Shown one piece after another: positions 32,118 through 52,523 of a stretch of 54,800 bases of DNA. The DNA is from Gyrodactylus bullatarudis. Lineage: Eukaryota > Platyhelminthes > Monogenea > Gyrodactylidea > Gyrodactylidae. A model generated the notes under the pieces. It was not told where the DNA came from and ran no database searches. It saw only the letters and a list, made by a program, of their open reading frames with translations. How positions within the stretch are numbered: position 1 is the stretch's first letter; every line of letters starts with the position of its first letter. The position numbers and the translations under genes were made by a program. The DNA is taken from contig SSNU01000359.1 of assembly GCA_012064415.1 (NCBI GenBank), positions 1-54,800 on the forward strand, in the 5' to 3' direction.

Positions 32118-32838
32118 AACTATTCTCGATGAATTTGGGAATTCATGATTTTTACAAAAATCTTATTCTTTCATCAAGGTATCGAAATTTTTGAAAGTTT
32201 TTTTGGTAACTTATTTAAAATGTACACTTTTACTGAATTTAGAGAAAAAATTTTGAAAATGAGTTTTTTGGAAAATTTTAGAGACAAATTATAGTTCGAG
32301 ATGGCGCGGTTTTTAAATTATTTTAAACTTTGAGTTGAAAATTTTTGTTGATTTCAAGGTCTGAGAGGAATCAAACGTTATTTTTCATGATCATCATAAG
32401 ACAAGGAAAATATTTACTCTTATTAATTTTTTGGAAAAAACACACTATGTACGTGCCAAAGTCTACTTCCTATTTTTCGATCATTTTTACTGCTTGGAAA
32501 TTGATAAAACTAGGGTGATCCAAGATCATTTCAAAATGACGGGTTTTTTAAAAAATTTATAATAGTAATTATTTTCTTTGTCTAATGATGATCATGAAAA
32601 ATAACGTTTGATTCCTCTCAGACCTTGAAATCAACAAAAATTTTCAACTCAAAGTTTAAAATAATTAAAAAATCGCACCAAATCGAATTCTAAAATGTCT
32701 CTAAAATTTCTTTTCTTAAATCAGTAAAAGTGTACATTTTGAATCATTTACCAAAAAATCTTTCAATAATTTCTATACCTGGATGATTTTTGTATTAATA
32801 AAAATTATGAATTCCCAAATTCATCGAGAATAGCTTTA
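32118..32838. repeat. Foldback element family D
   Basis: The left end 'ctattctcgatgaatttggg' and right end 'cccaaattcatcgagaatag' are exact inverted copies. The arms of about 300 bp remain alignable inward ('gatttcaaggtctgagagga' on the left mirrors 'tcctctcagaccttgaaatc' on the right). The centre is about 120-150 bp. The end design (GATGAA..TGGGAAT..GATTTTTACA) resembles families A and B, suggesting a common origin. Confidence 0.8.
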
Positions 32839-33258
32839 TTTCAAGGTTGAGTGTTGCAGCGTCCAAATGGTTGAGGTTTCGTTCTGATTTAAATCCCTTT
32901 ACTTTTCCATAAAATTTCCAATTAATAATGATAAAATAAAGTAAATTAGGAAAAATACTTTTTGTATCCAACGTTAATTTTTCTTGCACGCAAAGTTTCC
33001 TTTTAATTCCTCATGAATAATTGAAATAAGTCGGACTTTTATCGTTAACTTGAAATCTTTTTATTCCCACAAAAAAGCGCCATTTTTAATTATTGATCAA
33101 GATTTACTTTTTCCCATATAGAAATACTTAAGTAAGAGCCAATGGCTATCTTAAATCAGTCAATTTTTTAGATGAATTCAAAACAATTCTTTTGAGTATC
33201 GGCAATATCATCAGAAGAGAGAGGAGACGGATTTATAGGAAGTAATTTTATTCAATAG

Positions 33259-33693
33259 TAGGGTAATACAAAATTTTATTTCCCCCGATCAATGTTCTAT
33301 GCCTTAATCAAAAATCATGAAAAACACATTTTTGAAAATCAAAATGAAAATTTTTCATCTTCTGATCTACAAAAATCCCATTTTCCCTAAAATCATCAAA
33401 ATTTTCATAATTTCTTAGGACTTTCTTCCGACATTTGAAAGAACACTCAATTTTTATTATAAGCCCTATTTTCATTCAAAATGTTGCAAAAACTATTCAA
33501 AAATCTCAATTTTGTCCTTTCTCGTAGTGAAATTCATTGAAAAAATCTTGGCGCGTGTTCAAAAATTGTCATTTTCAATCGAGATTTTGTATATCAGAAC
33601 AAACTCGAAAACGTATGGTTTTATAGGAAAAAATGCTTAGTTTTCGATAATCTTTAAAATGAGATTAAGGCTAGAAAAATTTGGCCTATTCTA
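33259..33693. mobile_element. hAT-type MITE family C, copy 1
   Basis: This shares about 270 bp with 37,948-38,215, including 'ttggcgcgtgttcaaaaatt' versus 'atggcgcgtgttcaaaaatt' and 'gagattttgtatatcagaac'. The ends TAGGGTAATACAAAATTT and AAATTTGGCCTATTCTA are inverted copies. The flanking octamers match only partly, so the insertion is older or the boundary is slightly off. Confidence 0.65.
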
Positions 33694-34033
33694 ATAATTA
33701 GGTTTTTGTTTATTATTGTAGCAAGATCACCAGGTTAAATTATGGCTTATTATTATTAGGACAAAAACATAAAATATTGTTTAGCCTTTCTCTGAGGTGA
33801 AAACAAAAATAAGAAGATGGATTTTTGCAAGATAAACTGTTGAATTCAAAATCGATAAAAATCTAAATATTTTAAATTAAATTATTTATTATTTAAAATA
33901 CAAGAGCCAGGTTTTTAACTGTTTTTTAATATCATTAATTTTTATTTTTATTTTCTTTGCAGAGCTCATGGCTGAATTCTTTTTACAATTGTTTTACAAT
34001 TTGTTTAGATAGATATTTAAAATGGTTCACTTA

Positions 34034-37000
34034 TTAGAATTCGTTGAAAGATTGATATCGACGCCGTTGCCTGTGGAGATAAGCTTGAGGATTATAGTTT
34101 GTTGAATATTGTTGTGGATGGCGATTTATTCTCGTTTGTAGCTGATTGTGCTCGTTACGGCGGAATCTTTCGGCTCGATTGCGTCTTCTCCTTCGGCCAA
34201 TTCGATGATTTTGCTTTAAAGATAATAAATTAGATTACATTTAATCCTTTTATTCCTTGACAATAGATCACTTTTAGTCCAAATTAATCAAGCTAGCGTT
34301 TACTAATTTATCCTATCTACTTATTAGAATATAGCTCAATTTTTACCAGTTTATTAAAAAGGGGAAAAAATCAATACTTTTATCTAACCAACACTTACAA
34401 GTCAAAGGTGAAAAGAGACCATAATGCATTCTGAGAAATTGAAAAATTTGGAAAGAATTACCAAATGATTTCATAAAGAACAAATAATAATATTGAAGCA
34501 CAAGGAAAAGTTCAAGATAAATGTTGTTTATCAGAGTTTTTTTATTCAGTTATTCGATCAAAATCCATTGGTATAGAGTTAAAACTAGCCATCTTATCAT
34601 AGTGTAGATTCTACATTGTTGAATATTTGTAAGAATAGCGTGTATTTAAATAATAATTTGTTTTATAAAAATTTTTCATTGAGAAAATATTATTTTCGGT
34701 TGTACAATTTGAAAGCAATTGATTAGATTTATTTTTCAACAACCTTATCAATCATGCTCTGATAAGTAAAATGAAGTTCAATTTTAGTTGTAAAAGGATT
34801 TATTATATATTTGAGAACTTAAGAGTGATGGAGTAGTCAAAAGTTCTCACCGTGGGAATCAAATATGGTAATAGTAGTTTGAGTTTTTAAAAAAACTCGA
34901 TCAAGTTTGACTGAAATCTTTTTAAAGGCTGAAATACTAAGGAAAATATTTAAATAACTTTGATCAGTAAATTTAAAAGTTTTTTTCGAATATGCTTAAT
35001 TGTCAAACGTATTTACTTTAGTTTTTGATCCTTTTCCAGACCTGGACCAATAGGAATACTAAGGATTTTTGAAAAAAAGGAAGAGATTTCCGTGTACAAT
35101 GTACAAGCGACTGAATAAATCAAAGCTCCTTTGTGTTCACTAATATATATTTATAGAAACGAGCAAAAATTGGTGTTTATGAGAATTATGCAGGGTTCTT
35201 TCCCACCTAAATTTCTTTCTGCATGATTTGATAAAAGATAAAAAGTTGGTATAAATTCATTTTATAGCTGTGAAATTAACATTCAGCGTGTTATATCAAC
35301 GTGAGATTTTGTAATAAAATTAGGTAAATAAAGTCATCCCAAGAAATTGGAGAAACTTTCCCTTCGAATGATGAATCATGAATTAATATTATTTTTGAAA
35401 TTCGTACAATAAATTGACCATGGTTTAGTTCAATAAAATATTTTTAATAATCCCATATTCATATTATTAACCTTGCTCCTGTTCCAAAAACTTGCACTCT
35501 GGAAAAATCCTAATGTCTAAGGAAGACTGAATGTCTATGATTAATTTTTATCGTAGAAAACTATTCATAACTAGAATACCATTGTGTCATCCAGGATATG
35601 CGTTCGACTATTTTCGCGCAAAAAATATTTTAAATTTAAATTTACACAATTAAAATAAAATTTTATTTTCGAGTTGAATTATTATCAGCTCAAAATAAAC
35701 TTCCAGTAAATAATTAGAATAATTTCTTCTATGGATCAAGTATCGTTTTTCATAGTGTTATTTTATTGAGTAAATTAATGTTTGATATTATATACAACAT
35801 CATTTCTGATAGGTTAAAAGGAAGAAGTTATATTTCTAGAATATCAGTCGTTCCAAGCAATCAAATACAGAAGTTACTTTTTTGAGACCTTATTATTGTT
35901 CAATCTCTTAAAAATGGTTGAAATTTAATCACTTATCAAATAGGTTCTATTTTTTGAGAAATTAATTGATCTCAAAATATCCAGAATGATTTATTAAATT
36001 CCAAAGACTTGAATCATCTAAAAGCATGTATAAAAACATTACCGATTATCCATAATATTAGCCATTCTGTTTAAAATGATCCATTTCTCTCAAGTAGTAA
36101 AAATAATTTTTTCAGGAATTTACAGTTAGCTTACAGTGGAAGATTAGCTCAAAAATTCTTTGCTATGTAAAAGCATTAGAATTTTAGCTGTCAAAACTAA
36201 CAAATGCATAACAAAAATCGCAAAAAAAGTGTCCTTCTCTGTTTTAACTCTTTCGGTGCCAGGAGATTTCACAAATTTTCATAAAAACCAAAATTCAGAT
36301 ATCAAGCTATTTGGCCAAAAATATTACTAATGCAAGTTCACATTGTGGGCTTCAATTTAAACTTTAATTGATCCAGAAACCTATCAAACTGGTAGAGTTA
36401 TGAAGGTTCAAAAAAATTGGAAAATGGACATATATGTCCATCGGCACCGAAAGGTACTTAATAATATATTGATAATAATATAATAATAATAATATATTGA
36501 ATAAGATACTTAATAATATCTTATTCAATTTCAATAAGTTTATCTATCCGATTCTATGATTCATAACCAGATTATTAAGAGTTTTATTAAATCTAGAAAT
36601 CAGATTTTTCCTTTCCTCACTCATAAATTCTTCAATTAAACCGAATACTTACAAAGTTTGAGTCACTCTCCTGACTTGGGTCCATTAAATTAGGGTTCGT
36701 ACAGACACCTTCTTTGTTGATTGCTATTCTTCTAAGTGTATTACGAGTGTTGTATGAATAAACTGACAATGGTACCATGTATGTAGCCTATTGAAAAAAG
36801 ATTATGATCAAATTTATTTTCCTTTATAACGTTCAAGCTCAGATTTTAGATAATTTATGACTTGAATAATAATATTTAAATAAATATAAACTACTTATAA
36901 GTAGATTTATTCAATTATAATGTCATGTACTCATTCGCGGTCCAACTGAATAGGAGGGATCGATTTAATTGGTCGAAATTTAATATTCACATGCAAAATT

Positions 37001-40000
37001 TTAAACCAATAGGATTCAAGCATGCCAAATTCTTTGTAAATTTCTTGATTTTGATTGAGTTTTTATCCTCTTGATCAATAGTTTTCAAAATTCAATAAAA
37101 ATATGACTCTAAATTTAATGGGCTTAGAACAAAAATATGCTAATTTATGACTTTGTAACTTTGATCTGGATCATGAAAAATTATTTTTGATAAAATTTTC
37201 TTGATTTTTGGGAGAATCAGTCCTTTAGAAAAAATTTACTTTTTATGACTCTTTGAGGTCTTAATTATAATTAACTAATTAGTTAATCTAAGTAATGATA
37301 GATTGAGGTAGAACGATCAGAAGTTTTATGAAGAGATGACGAATAACTCAATTGTCAAATAGAGCCAAAAGACTCCAATTTTAAAGCTATAGAATTGAAA
37401 TGAAGATGAGAATTTACAAAATCTTTTCCCAACAGTCAGAAGGAAAATTATCTTTTAAGATCCAAAAATGATTTGAGCTGATGAGTAGTTAAAATTGAAA
37501 AAAAAACAATTTGTCCAAAATAGATCATTTCTTGAATTTCAAAAATGCACTAAATTTTCATCGAATATTTGAGGCAATCAAGTGCTAATATTTCGGACCA
37601 TCTTTAGAGTCTAATAATTATTATAATTATAATTATACAGTTTATTCGAATTAGACCAAGCACCACCAAAGACCCTAGAATTAGAAGTTTACATTTTTTT
37701 ATCTCTGGTCAAATTTGAATCAATTTTCTTATGATGATCCCAAGTCTTTGAGATAGATGGAGAAAAATTAAGCTCAAAATTTGAAAATTGGAAATTTGGC
37801 GCATTTTTGAAATTCAAAAAATGACTTAATTTTTGCCAAATTGAATTGTTTTTGAAATTTTTATCATGAAGTATCATAAATTATGACTTATATCAATCTT
37901 ACATGAATACAAATTTAAAGATATCTATTAGGGTGATACAAAATTTCTTTCAACATGTGAAAAAAGACTCAATTTTTACAATAAGTCCAATTTTTATTCA
38001 GAATAATGCAGAAAATATTCAAAAATCTTAATTTTGTCCTATCTTGCAGTAAAATTCATTGAAAAAATGATGGCGCGTGTTCAAAAATTGGCATTTTCAA
38101 TTGAGATTTTGTATATCAGAACAAACTTGAAAGCGTATAGTTTTATAGGAAAAAATGCTTAAATTTCGATTATTTTTAAAATGAGATTAAGGCTAGAAAA
38201 TTTTGGCCTACTCTAATATCTATGTTCTATACCTTCTAATCTGAGTTGGAATGTAGACTATAGTGTATTGAAAAGTTGAATGTTATTTACCAACTGACTT
38301 GTTTAAAAAATTTGGCTGATAGTTCAGCTCGAATAAAACTCAATTGTAGTACAGACAGTACACAATGTGGATATCCAATCGGAAATATATTTTTGTCTTT
38401 GATTCTATTAATTTCGAAAACTCACCTTGTATGTAACACTTTGATTTGGACCAGATGTCACCCTTCCCATAATGAGCCAACGGCCGAGTTTATTCTGTTG
38501 GTCCTCTTTGAAGATGAAATTTTCCAAATTATCACAGAAGCAATCCACTTGAATGGGAATAAATCTTTCATTTATTTCTCTTTTCAGTGGTTTACCGCCA
38601 AGAAGAGCAGCCCAAAACGATATTATTTGTGTTCCATCAGTGGCATTTCTCCGATTAACGTTACCTATCCTGGCTCGAATGGCTATGGAAATTTTATAAA
38701 GCTTACAATTTTAATAACCAAAATTTTTATTAAAAATCCATCTTGAGTTTCTTAAGTTGGAAAGAATCTAAAACATGCATTATATCAAATTTTAAAAAGA
38801 GCATAAAAACCATATATTTTTTCTTATTGAGAATATGATCCTGATCAAAATGTACCGATTCATGCTATAAAAATCCGACCAATAAAATACAAATGAAAAT
38901 CAAGTACTCTGATTGGTCCAAAAACTATTATACAACAATATTCGAGTCAAATAATGGACCTTGGCTCTAGGCTCACTAAATTCTAGTTAATAGTAATAGG
39001 ATAATTGGATTGATTTCGTATGAGAAAGTAGATCATATTTGATATAGACTTGTCTATGATTAGATCATGGATAAGAATACAAGGTTTGTTTAATGAGAAA
39101 ATCAAGATAAAAATAGCAAAATTATTTCAGAAACCAAAAATTTCACAATATCATTTTGATCAGATTTTATTGCTCATGAACATATTAAAAATAGCAAGAA
39201 TAGCATTTTTACCGCCCTATTATAATAATTAGACACTTGGCATTGCTTTATTATGCGAGATAGATCTGTCTAGCTATGTAGGTGTCATCAACAATTTTTG
39301 CACCACACAATCCTCTTATCATGATGATACCATCCAAGGCTTTTCTGCCTTGAGATTAGATAAACCAAAATATAATTATTTTCAAATTCCAATCAAGGTG
39401 CTTTTACTGTTATATGATGCAGTCTAATAAAATTTCAGCATAGTCTTTACCTCAGGAATACACTCTCCTTAGAATGGTAGTGCATTTTTGTATTGTTTGG
39501 GATAAATTTTATATTTATCATAATTGTTGTTCCAACACAATAGTCTATATAGAAACAGAATAAGAAGGGGATAGCTAGCCTGATTGTATTAGTTCAGTTT
39601 TTTATAGTGTGATGATAAGAGGGAGGTTTTTAATGCAGTCTGAATCATTGCATTGTCCTTCAAAAAATAATATTCATGTGTCTGAATTTGAAAATTCTTG
39701 GAGGAAAATAATTCCCAAAAGGTTTCTGTTAATAGTTGTGAATTTCCAAAACTCTATAAGTTGTCGTTGAGTTTATATCAGGGTATGGTTTAATTTTTAA
39801 TCTTATTTTAGTGCCATCTTATCCGATAAAAGTGTCAATTCTGAACATTATTTTCTATTGAAACGAGATTCAAAACGACTACTTCTCTATATGATTATTG
39901 TGTTCTGAAATTTTCAAAATCTTGAATGTCTTGGTCATCAAATAAGTTTACAACTTTTTCAAAATAAAAATATAAAAAAAGTTTGAGGAAATTTCTAGAT

Positions 40001-43000
40001 TGAGTGAAAAATCCTAAGAATAACAAAGTTCCCTTGCAACTAGTTTGCTATAAGATCAGCTTGAAAATGTATTTGAAAATGCTTGAATATAACTGGAAAA
40101 AAAGAAGATTAGATCAAATAATTTTGCTTAACTGGAAATTCTGTAAATGAATGACGTGACCCAAGTGTTACCTAATTTTTTTAAAGTTCAAATCTTTTAA
40201 AATAAATTTTCCAAAAAATGCTAACTTTTTTTCCATAGAATTTGAAGCAATAATATTTGTATTACTCATATTTTCTGTATCAATTACAACCAACAATTAT
40301 CATTGTAAGAAAAAGAATTCAATAAAAATAAATAATTAAACTGTATCGATAAAATTAATTTTACTCACCAAAATCAGATTTACAATATACCTTGACGATA
40401 TCTTGGTTTTCTTGGCAACCGACACATTGAACTTCTATAGGAGAAGACAAGATTTTAGAGAAACAGTTGTTTCAGAAAACATATTTATTGCTGTCTACTA
40501 TAGAAGCATTGAGATCTACATTCTTGCAATAAAGCAGGTGCGATGGAGTTTGAATTATTACGCATTTTAAAAATGAGCCTAGAAGATATTTTAATAAGAT
40601 TGATCCAAATTGGAAAGAGATAATCTGTAAAGATAGTAATCTGAATTTGGATTTGAAAGCTGATCATTGATAGTCTGAGCTGTTATCTGTTTCTGGTCAT
40701 CCCCAAGAAAAGTTAAAATTCTAAATTTTTAATCATTTTCCCATAATAATGACAAACTTTTGTGAACTTCTTTAAGTGAATTCGGATCCCTTGTCTAATT
40801 TTTATCCCATAAATTAGAATTCAATTGCTTCAAATCCTTGAAATCAATAGAAATTTTAAGCCCAAACGTTAAAAAAGTGGAAATTTGACGTATTTTTGAA
40901 AATTTCAAAAAAATGGCGTATTTTTTCAGATTGAATCTTTTTTCGGATTTTTTTACTTCAAAAATAAGCGGATTCAATTTATATTGAGATCAAAAAAATA
41001 TTTGTGTTCCTGACTATTCAGAGAAAAATATTGAGTTTCTTTGTAAAAATAGTAAATTGGGTTTATATTCTTCTTCAGATACAAGTCACAATGAAATGAG
41101 ATGAAAAAAGATTTTGTAACAATTAAATCTTATAAAATTTATTTTCAATTTTAAAGTGAGCTAAATTTCTATTCTCTCGAATACTGATGGTTGAAATCCA
41201 CATTAGACAAAAAATTAGAATTGAGCCATAGGAGTCCGAATAGTTTTTAATAGTACATTTAAAATCAAATGTGCATTTCTTCAAGGATCATCAGTGGTAA
41301 GAGTTGAATGACTTTAATATGAGTGATGCGGAAATTTTAGATCAATGCCAAGACCTAAAACAAGCAAAGGTTTGAGACTACTATAGAAATAAAGATGGAT
41401 GATACCTTTATTAGGGGGTGATGCAATAAAGATGTATAGATGAAAAAGAAATCTCTTTTTCAATATTTGGACAAATGAGGGAAAAAGATCATAAAATATT
41501 TAAGAGAGCCTTCAAATGTAAAATTCCCTCTCATTATTATACCATTAAAATTACCCAAGTCGTAGAAAAAATAAATATATATTCTCTTGTATATAAATAC
41601 GTGCGTATGACCTTTGGGGAGATGGATACTATGCAATCTATCTATAGGGTAGATTTTATTGTTAAATTTTAGAGTTTTGATGAAAACTTAGGAAACTTAG
41701 GGGTGCATCCAGAGGCAAAATGAACTCTTATCAGTTAAATAATTCAGCAATTAAATTCAAAACAAGCCCTTAATAATAACATGAAAAGTAAAGCCTCTCT
41801 TAATTAATCATTTATCAAGGATTGTTAGAAAAATCACTAATTTTTGCTATCGTGCAGGTTTTATTTTTAGGAGAATATGAGGCCTTTCAACCCTACTAGG
41901 ATATTTTTGTAAATAAAATCTTGGTGTTGATTTAAGGAATATAAATTGGAGATCAGTTTTTATTCGAGTTTGATGGGTTCTTCACTATCGTTATTTAAAT
42001 TTTGAAACGTTGTTAATGAATCCTAAAGAGATTTATATGGAAATAAATGATACGTTCAACTACAATGCAAGAAACATGTCTATTAGAGGAAGATTTCTAG
42101 TTTGGCCCAGATTCTGATTAAGCTATCTAAACAAAATGAAGGGATAAAGGTTTTTACTTTATTCATATTTCTCATTTCTAAATGTATGAATATTTTTGAA
42201 ATACACAAAAAAAAGAAATGTTATTTTTCAAAAACCATTAACTGATCAAATCTGAAAATTTTTCATATTAGCACTGTTTGTTGAGCAAATTAGAATTGTC
42301 TTTATACCCTACTCAAGTTTTAATTAAGGGTTAATTCCAAAAAGAACCCCAAAAATGACTCCAAATGAAATATTTTAGTGTATTTTAGTGGAGTCCTATA
42401 ATTCTAAGAACTTTAAATGTCCATAACAACGGAGAGAACATAAAAAGTTCAAATTCTGAAAATAATAAAGAACTTTCTTTAAAGGGCTTAGTATTTTCAT
42501 TGTGGAGCAAACTGAATAAAAATTATGTAAAAACCTTCCTATGAAGTGTTAATTATGACAAATTACCATTGAACAAGAGAAACATGAGATATCATGTTTT
42601 TCACTAACAAAAGACGAAAGAAACTGCATGCATACCTCCGCTAGGTAATGTATGCCTTTTGGCATATCTAGAAAGAAATATGTGCGCCCTATTCATGAGA
42701 TATTTCCGTGTAAATTCCAAAGGCACCAAGAGTTTATTCAAAAACATGTAAAATGTTGAGATTCAACCTACAAAATGTGACAATTTTTGCAGGAAAAAAA
42801 GGAAATTTTCAATAATGCCTTTTGAAGAATTAAATTTGAAGCTAGATTGTTTCTTTTATGACTCAAAGATTCGCGATAATACCCATAATTCTTAGCAGAA
42901 CTCAAATTTTGGATGAGAATATGACCAACTCTTGAGCTGAACATAATTTTTTACCTCTAATTGAATACAATTTTTAATCGAATTATACCTAGGATTTTTT

Positions 43001-45128
43001 TATTCGCAAGCAGGAATAAAATTCGATTATTACACAGTTGACGAAATAATTAATTTTGACAGGATTTATTAGCTAAAATGATCTGATTAACTCTGACGTT
43101 TGGCCTACCAAAAGCAAGGTTAAAATGGACTTTTTTGATACCTACTAATTCTATTAAATGTAGTAATACCAATAAATGCCAGAAATATCAAAATTGGAGA
43201 TTGTATATGTAACAGGGAATCGGGAAAATAATTTCAAGTTTTTAATCAGTATTATTTTTTCGGTGATAAATTAAATGTGGAAGTAATGTAGATGAACCAA
43301 TATGATATTGTTAATATATGTTTAAAAAAGCAATCCAATTTTGGCATAAAAGAATTTCATCTTGTGGCAATTTCTTTAGTTCTAATAGTGATTCATGCGA
43401 ATCCCTACTTTCACACGATTCCCTGTAACTTATCCAGTATAACTCGTTCTTTTAATAGTTGGTTCTGTTCAATGTTTAGAACTAGTTGGACTGGATAGAA
43501 GAGTAGTCTCCCTTCATTAAAAAAGAGTTGAAAGATGCGACTTGATCCCAAAATTTTAATCAAGATAAAAATTTAATCAATTGAGTCTATGGTTCCTTCA
43601 GAAATTATTCGATCCACTAAGCTTTAACGTCTGGTTAACACAGGCAAATATTTTCTCTATTTAATTCTGAAGAACATTACAATACAAGAAAAAGTCAAGG
43701 CCTCACAATTTTTCACGCAAACAGATTCAAAATTGACCTCAGCAACCTACCAAAAACTAACAATAAAATTCTACATAAATAAAATTGAATATAAGGTATT
43801 CAAGTATTCAAAAAACGCTATTAACACTAAACCATGATAATCTGAAAAATTATTTTTAAATCTAACAACATAGGATTTTTACAAATAAATCTCATCAAGG
43901 ACCCATCTTGAAAGCTTAGGCAGATCGCGTTCAGGCGATTGCATATTTGAATTTTATATGTGTGATTACTCGATAAAACTTATCTTAATTTTTATCTATG
44001 GCCCTGGTACGTAGGTTTTCAAAAATAAAAGTTTTAAACAAAAATCAACTTTCTTTAAATTAGTATAGCCCTAGCTTAACGAATGATAGATATGAGATCT
44101 CTGCGTACTCCAGGAGATTAATAGATTTCCTATTGAATTGGAGATAGACGAAGTATTTTCTCAGACTTGGTTGATAATAATGAGTTGCTAAAATGATATG
44201 GGATAGAAATATTACTGTGGGACTTTTAGGGTTAAGTCAAATATTTTTTTTGGCAAAAATTTGGACACATTTCTAATTTTGGGAGAAAAAGAACGATCAA
44301 AAATTGTTTTTTTCATATCCCTATTAGACAAGGAAATAGTAGATGAGATCACCCCATTACTTTCATTTTTACTGCTTGAAAAAGAATGATCCGAGACCTT
44401 TTAATGATTGACGGGATTATCAACTCACCTTGGTTCTTCTTTTGACTCTTTGGTATGCACATATTATTGGAGAGTTCTGGGAACCTGGAACAGTTGACAA
44501 TATCGGGCCAGCTAAATCCAAACTTGAGCATTTTAGGCAGACAATCCTCTTTGACGCTCTCACATAAACTCCTACACGGCAAGATCAGGTTATCTTCATG
44601 GCCCTCTATGCAAACTGGTGCATATAACGAACAAAGGAACTTGGTGATATCCAGATTACACTCGGTCTTTACCAGAGTTAACCAGACAGCAGATTGTGAG
44701 ATGACCTCGTTAATTTCTTCATGTTGGAGATAATTCGGCAGAATCATTTTATCATAGCCAATATTGGCGCATAAAGACATGTTACTTGGAATTTTATGAC
44801 ATTCAAAAGACCCATGACCGTTCATCAGCTTGGACCAGTCATTTTTCGAAGGATCTCTAAGATCCTTACGCTTTTGTGTTGGAACAGTTGATGGAAGAGA
44901 ATCAGTAACATCGTCTTCGACCAGACTGGAATCAATTTCGGGTTCCTCTTCAAACTGTAAGCCTTCAGCTGCCAATGAAGAAAGGGCAAACGTTTGACGC
45001 CAGGAAGGATTCAAAATCGACGTGGATATTTGAATATGAGCGACTAAGATTAATAGGAAGATGTTGATTAACATTGAGCAGGGTAAATGTTGAAAGAAAT
45101 TCCTGTTGGGGAAACGTGTTTTATTCAT
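34034..45128 (-). CDS. Secreted frizzled-related protein (CRD plus divergent netrin-like part), four exons
   Basis: Exons in transcript order: 45128-44429, 38682-38426, 36787-36653, 34213-34034. Every junction keeps phase and gives 423 residues. The start is the first ATG of the frame; a second Met at 45,074 sits directly before the hydrophobic signal MLINIFLLILVAHIQISTS and may be the true start. Residues 110-224 are a frizzled cysteine-rich domain with all ten cysteines; IGYDKMILPNYLQHEE, FLCSLYAPVC, PCRSLCESV and FGFSWPDIVNC match sFRPs best. Exon 2 ends with VDCFCDNLENF and LGRWLIMGRV, matching the second half of the sFRP netrin-like domain (CxCDxL...YLVMG), but earlier netrin cysteines are missing. 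Exon 4 encodes a very basic tail (IGRRRRRNRAERFRR) ending QSFNEF. No transmembrane segments follow, so it is not a Frizzled receptor. AATAAA on the minus strand lies at 33,946-33,941. Expected role: extracellular Wnt binding. Confidence 0.82.
36244..36461. mobile_element. piggyBac-like MITE, TTAA-flanked
   Basis: TTAA at 36,244-36,247 and 36,458-36,461 bracket a 210 bp element. Its inverted ends are CTCTTTCGGTGCC and GGCACCGAAAGGTAC. A subterminal palindrome GGACATATATGTCC precedes the right end. TTAA targets and a TTTCGGTGCC-type terminus fit piggyBac-like elements. It lies in intron 3 of the frizzled-related gene. Confidence 0.7.
37375..37880. repeat. Foldback family A, degraded copy
   Basis: The left part begins 'agctatagaattgaaatgaa' and the right part includes 'ggaaatttggcgcatttttg' followed by an 'aaattcaaaaaatgac' word, as in other family A right arms. 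Arms are shortened and diverged. It lies in intron 2 of the frizzled-related gene. Confidence 0.5.
37929..38215. mobile_element. hAT-type MITE family C, copy 2, exact 8-bp target duplication
   Basis: ATATCTAT occurs at 37,921-37,928 and again at 38,216-38,223. The element between them runs from TAGGGTGATACAAAATTT to AAATTTTGGCCTACTCTA, and the ends are imperfect inverted copies. It is an internally shorter relative of 33,259-33,693. It lies in intron 2 of the frizzled-related gene, 210 bp below exon 2. Confidence 0.85.
38760..40730. other. Part of frizzled-related gene intron 1, no gene seen
   Basis: AT-rich intronic DNA. Short open frames at 39,050-39,232 (+) and 40,485-40,667 (-) lack any family resemblance. 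Confidence 0.45.
40735..41060. repeat. Foldback family A, solo right half
   Basis: The words 'taatgacaaacttttgtgaa', 'gaagcaattgaattc'-like segments in reverse and 'attgagtttctttgtaaaaa' follow the order of the family A right arm at 51.99-52.33 kb. The left arm is absent. Confidence 0.6.
41266..41310 (-). ncRNA. Penelope hammerhead-like motif on a small fragment
   Basis: On the minus strand ACCA is followed by CTGATGA (41,294-41,288), an eight-base segment, GAAA (41,279-41,276), TGCACA and TTTG. The spacing is the same as in the copy at 54.1 kb. Stem III keeps T-A and G-C pairs with different bases. Stem I pairs only in part. The surrounding 'gtaagagttgaatgacttta' resembles the Penelope 3' end, so this is probably a small remnant. 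Confidence 0.4.
41340..44220. other. Rest of frizzled-related gene intron 1, no gene seen
   Basis: AT-rich sequence with open frames at 41,475-41,672 and 43,292-43,498 that show no domain. At 44,230-44,410 the words 'tttttactgcttg' and 'gaatgatccgagacc' resemble the centre of foldback family D near 32,490, so a small repeat fragment is likely there. Confidence 0.45.
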
Positions 45129-45699
45129 TAATAAAATTAGTAGCGTGATTTTGATTGGACGACGATTTTGATTGGACAAGAAATATCTTTTGTATTTTTG
45201 ACAGATTTTAACGTGCGTTTGACCTCATTTAATTTACTAAAACATGTGCGACATGTGTTATAGCTCAAGTGAGTTGAGGATGACTATTTACTAATAATAA
45301 TAATGCCCCTATTCCATAAACTCATGCTCTTTTTAAGCCGAGACTTATTAGTCAGTTGTATTGTACAATTGGTGAAAGAAGCATTTCAAAAATAAGAGCT
45401 ATGCCCTTTACTCTTGCATTTTTAACGCTTTTCTTATCTTAGCAAGAAAGAGTACTCATTATTTGACATTTCTGTTTTTAGATTTTCCTATTTAGCCTCT
45501 AATTACTTGTAAGTAACTGTATAAAATTTCATATAATGATTTAAATATTATTGTTACAATGTTAGGTTAGAGTCTAATCTCGAAAAATTTTATCTAAAAC
45601 AAAGAAGAATGTAATTAAATATTCTTGGAATCAGAAATTTTCAATGATAAATCACCATTTTTGTATTAGATAAAAACAAAATAGTTACATAAATGAAAA

Positions 45700-52523
<6,824 letters not shown>

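Noticed and set aside
38276..38746. 156-residue plus-strand ORF
   Set aside because: It overlaps the minus-strand frizzled-related exon 2, which has splice borders, phase and netrin-like motifs; the plus frame is a shadow.
44455..44733. 92-residue plus-strand ORF
   Set aside because: Antisense shadow of the frizzled cysteine-rich domain.
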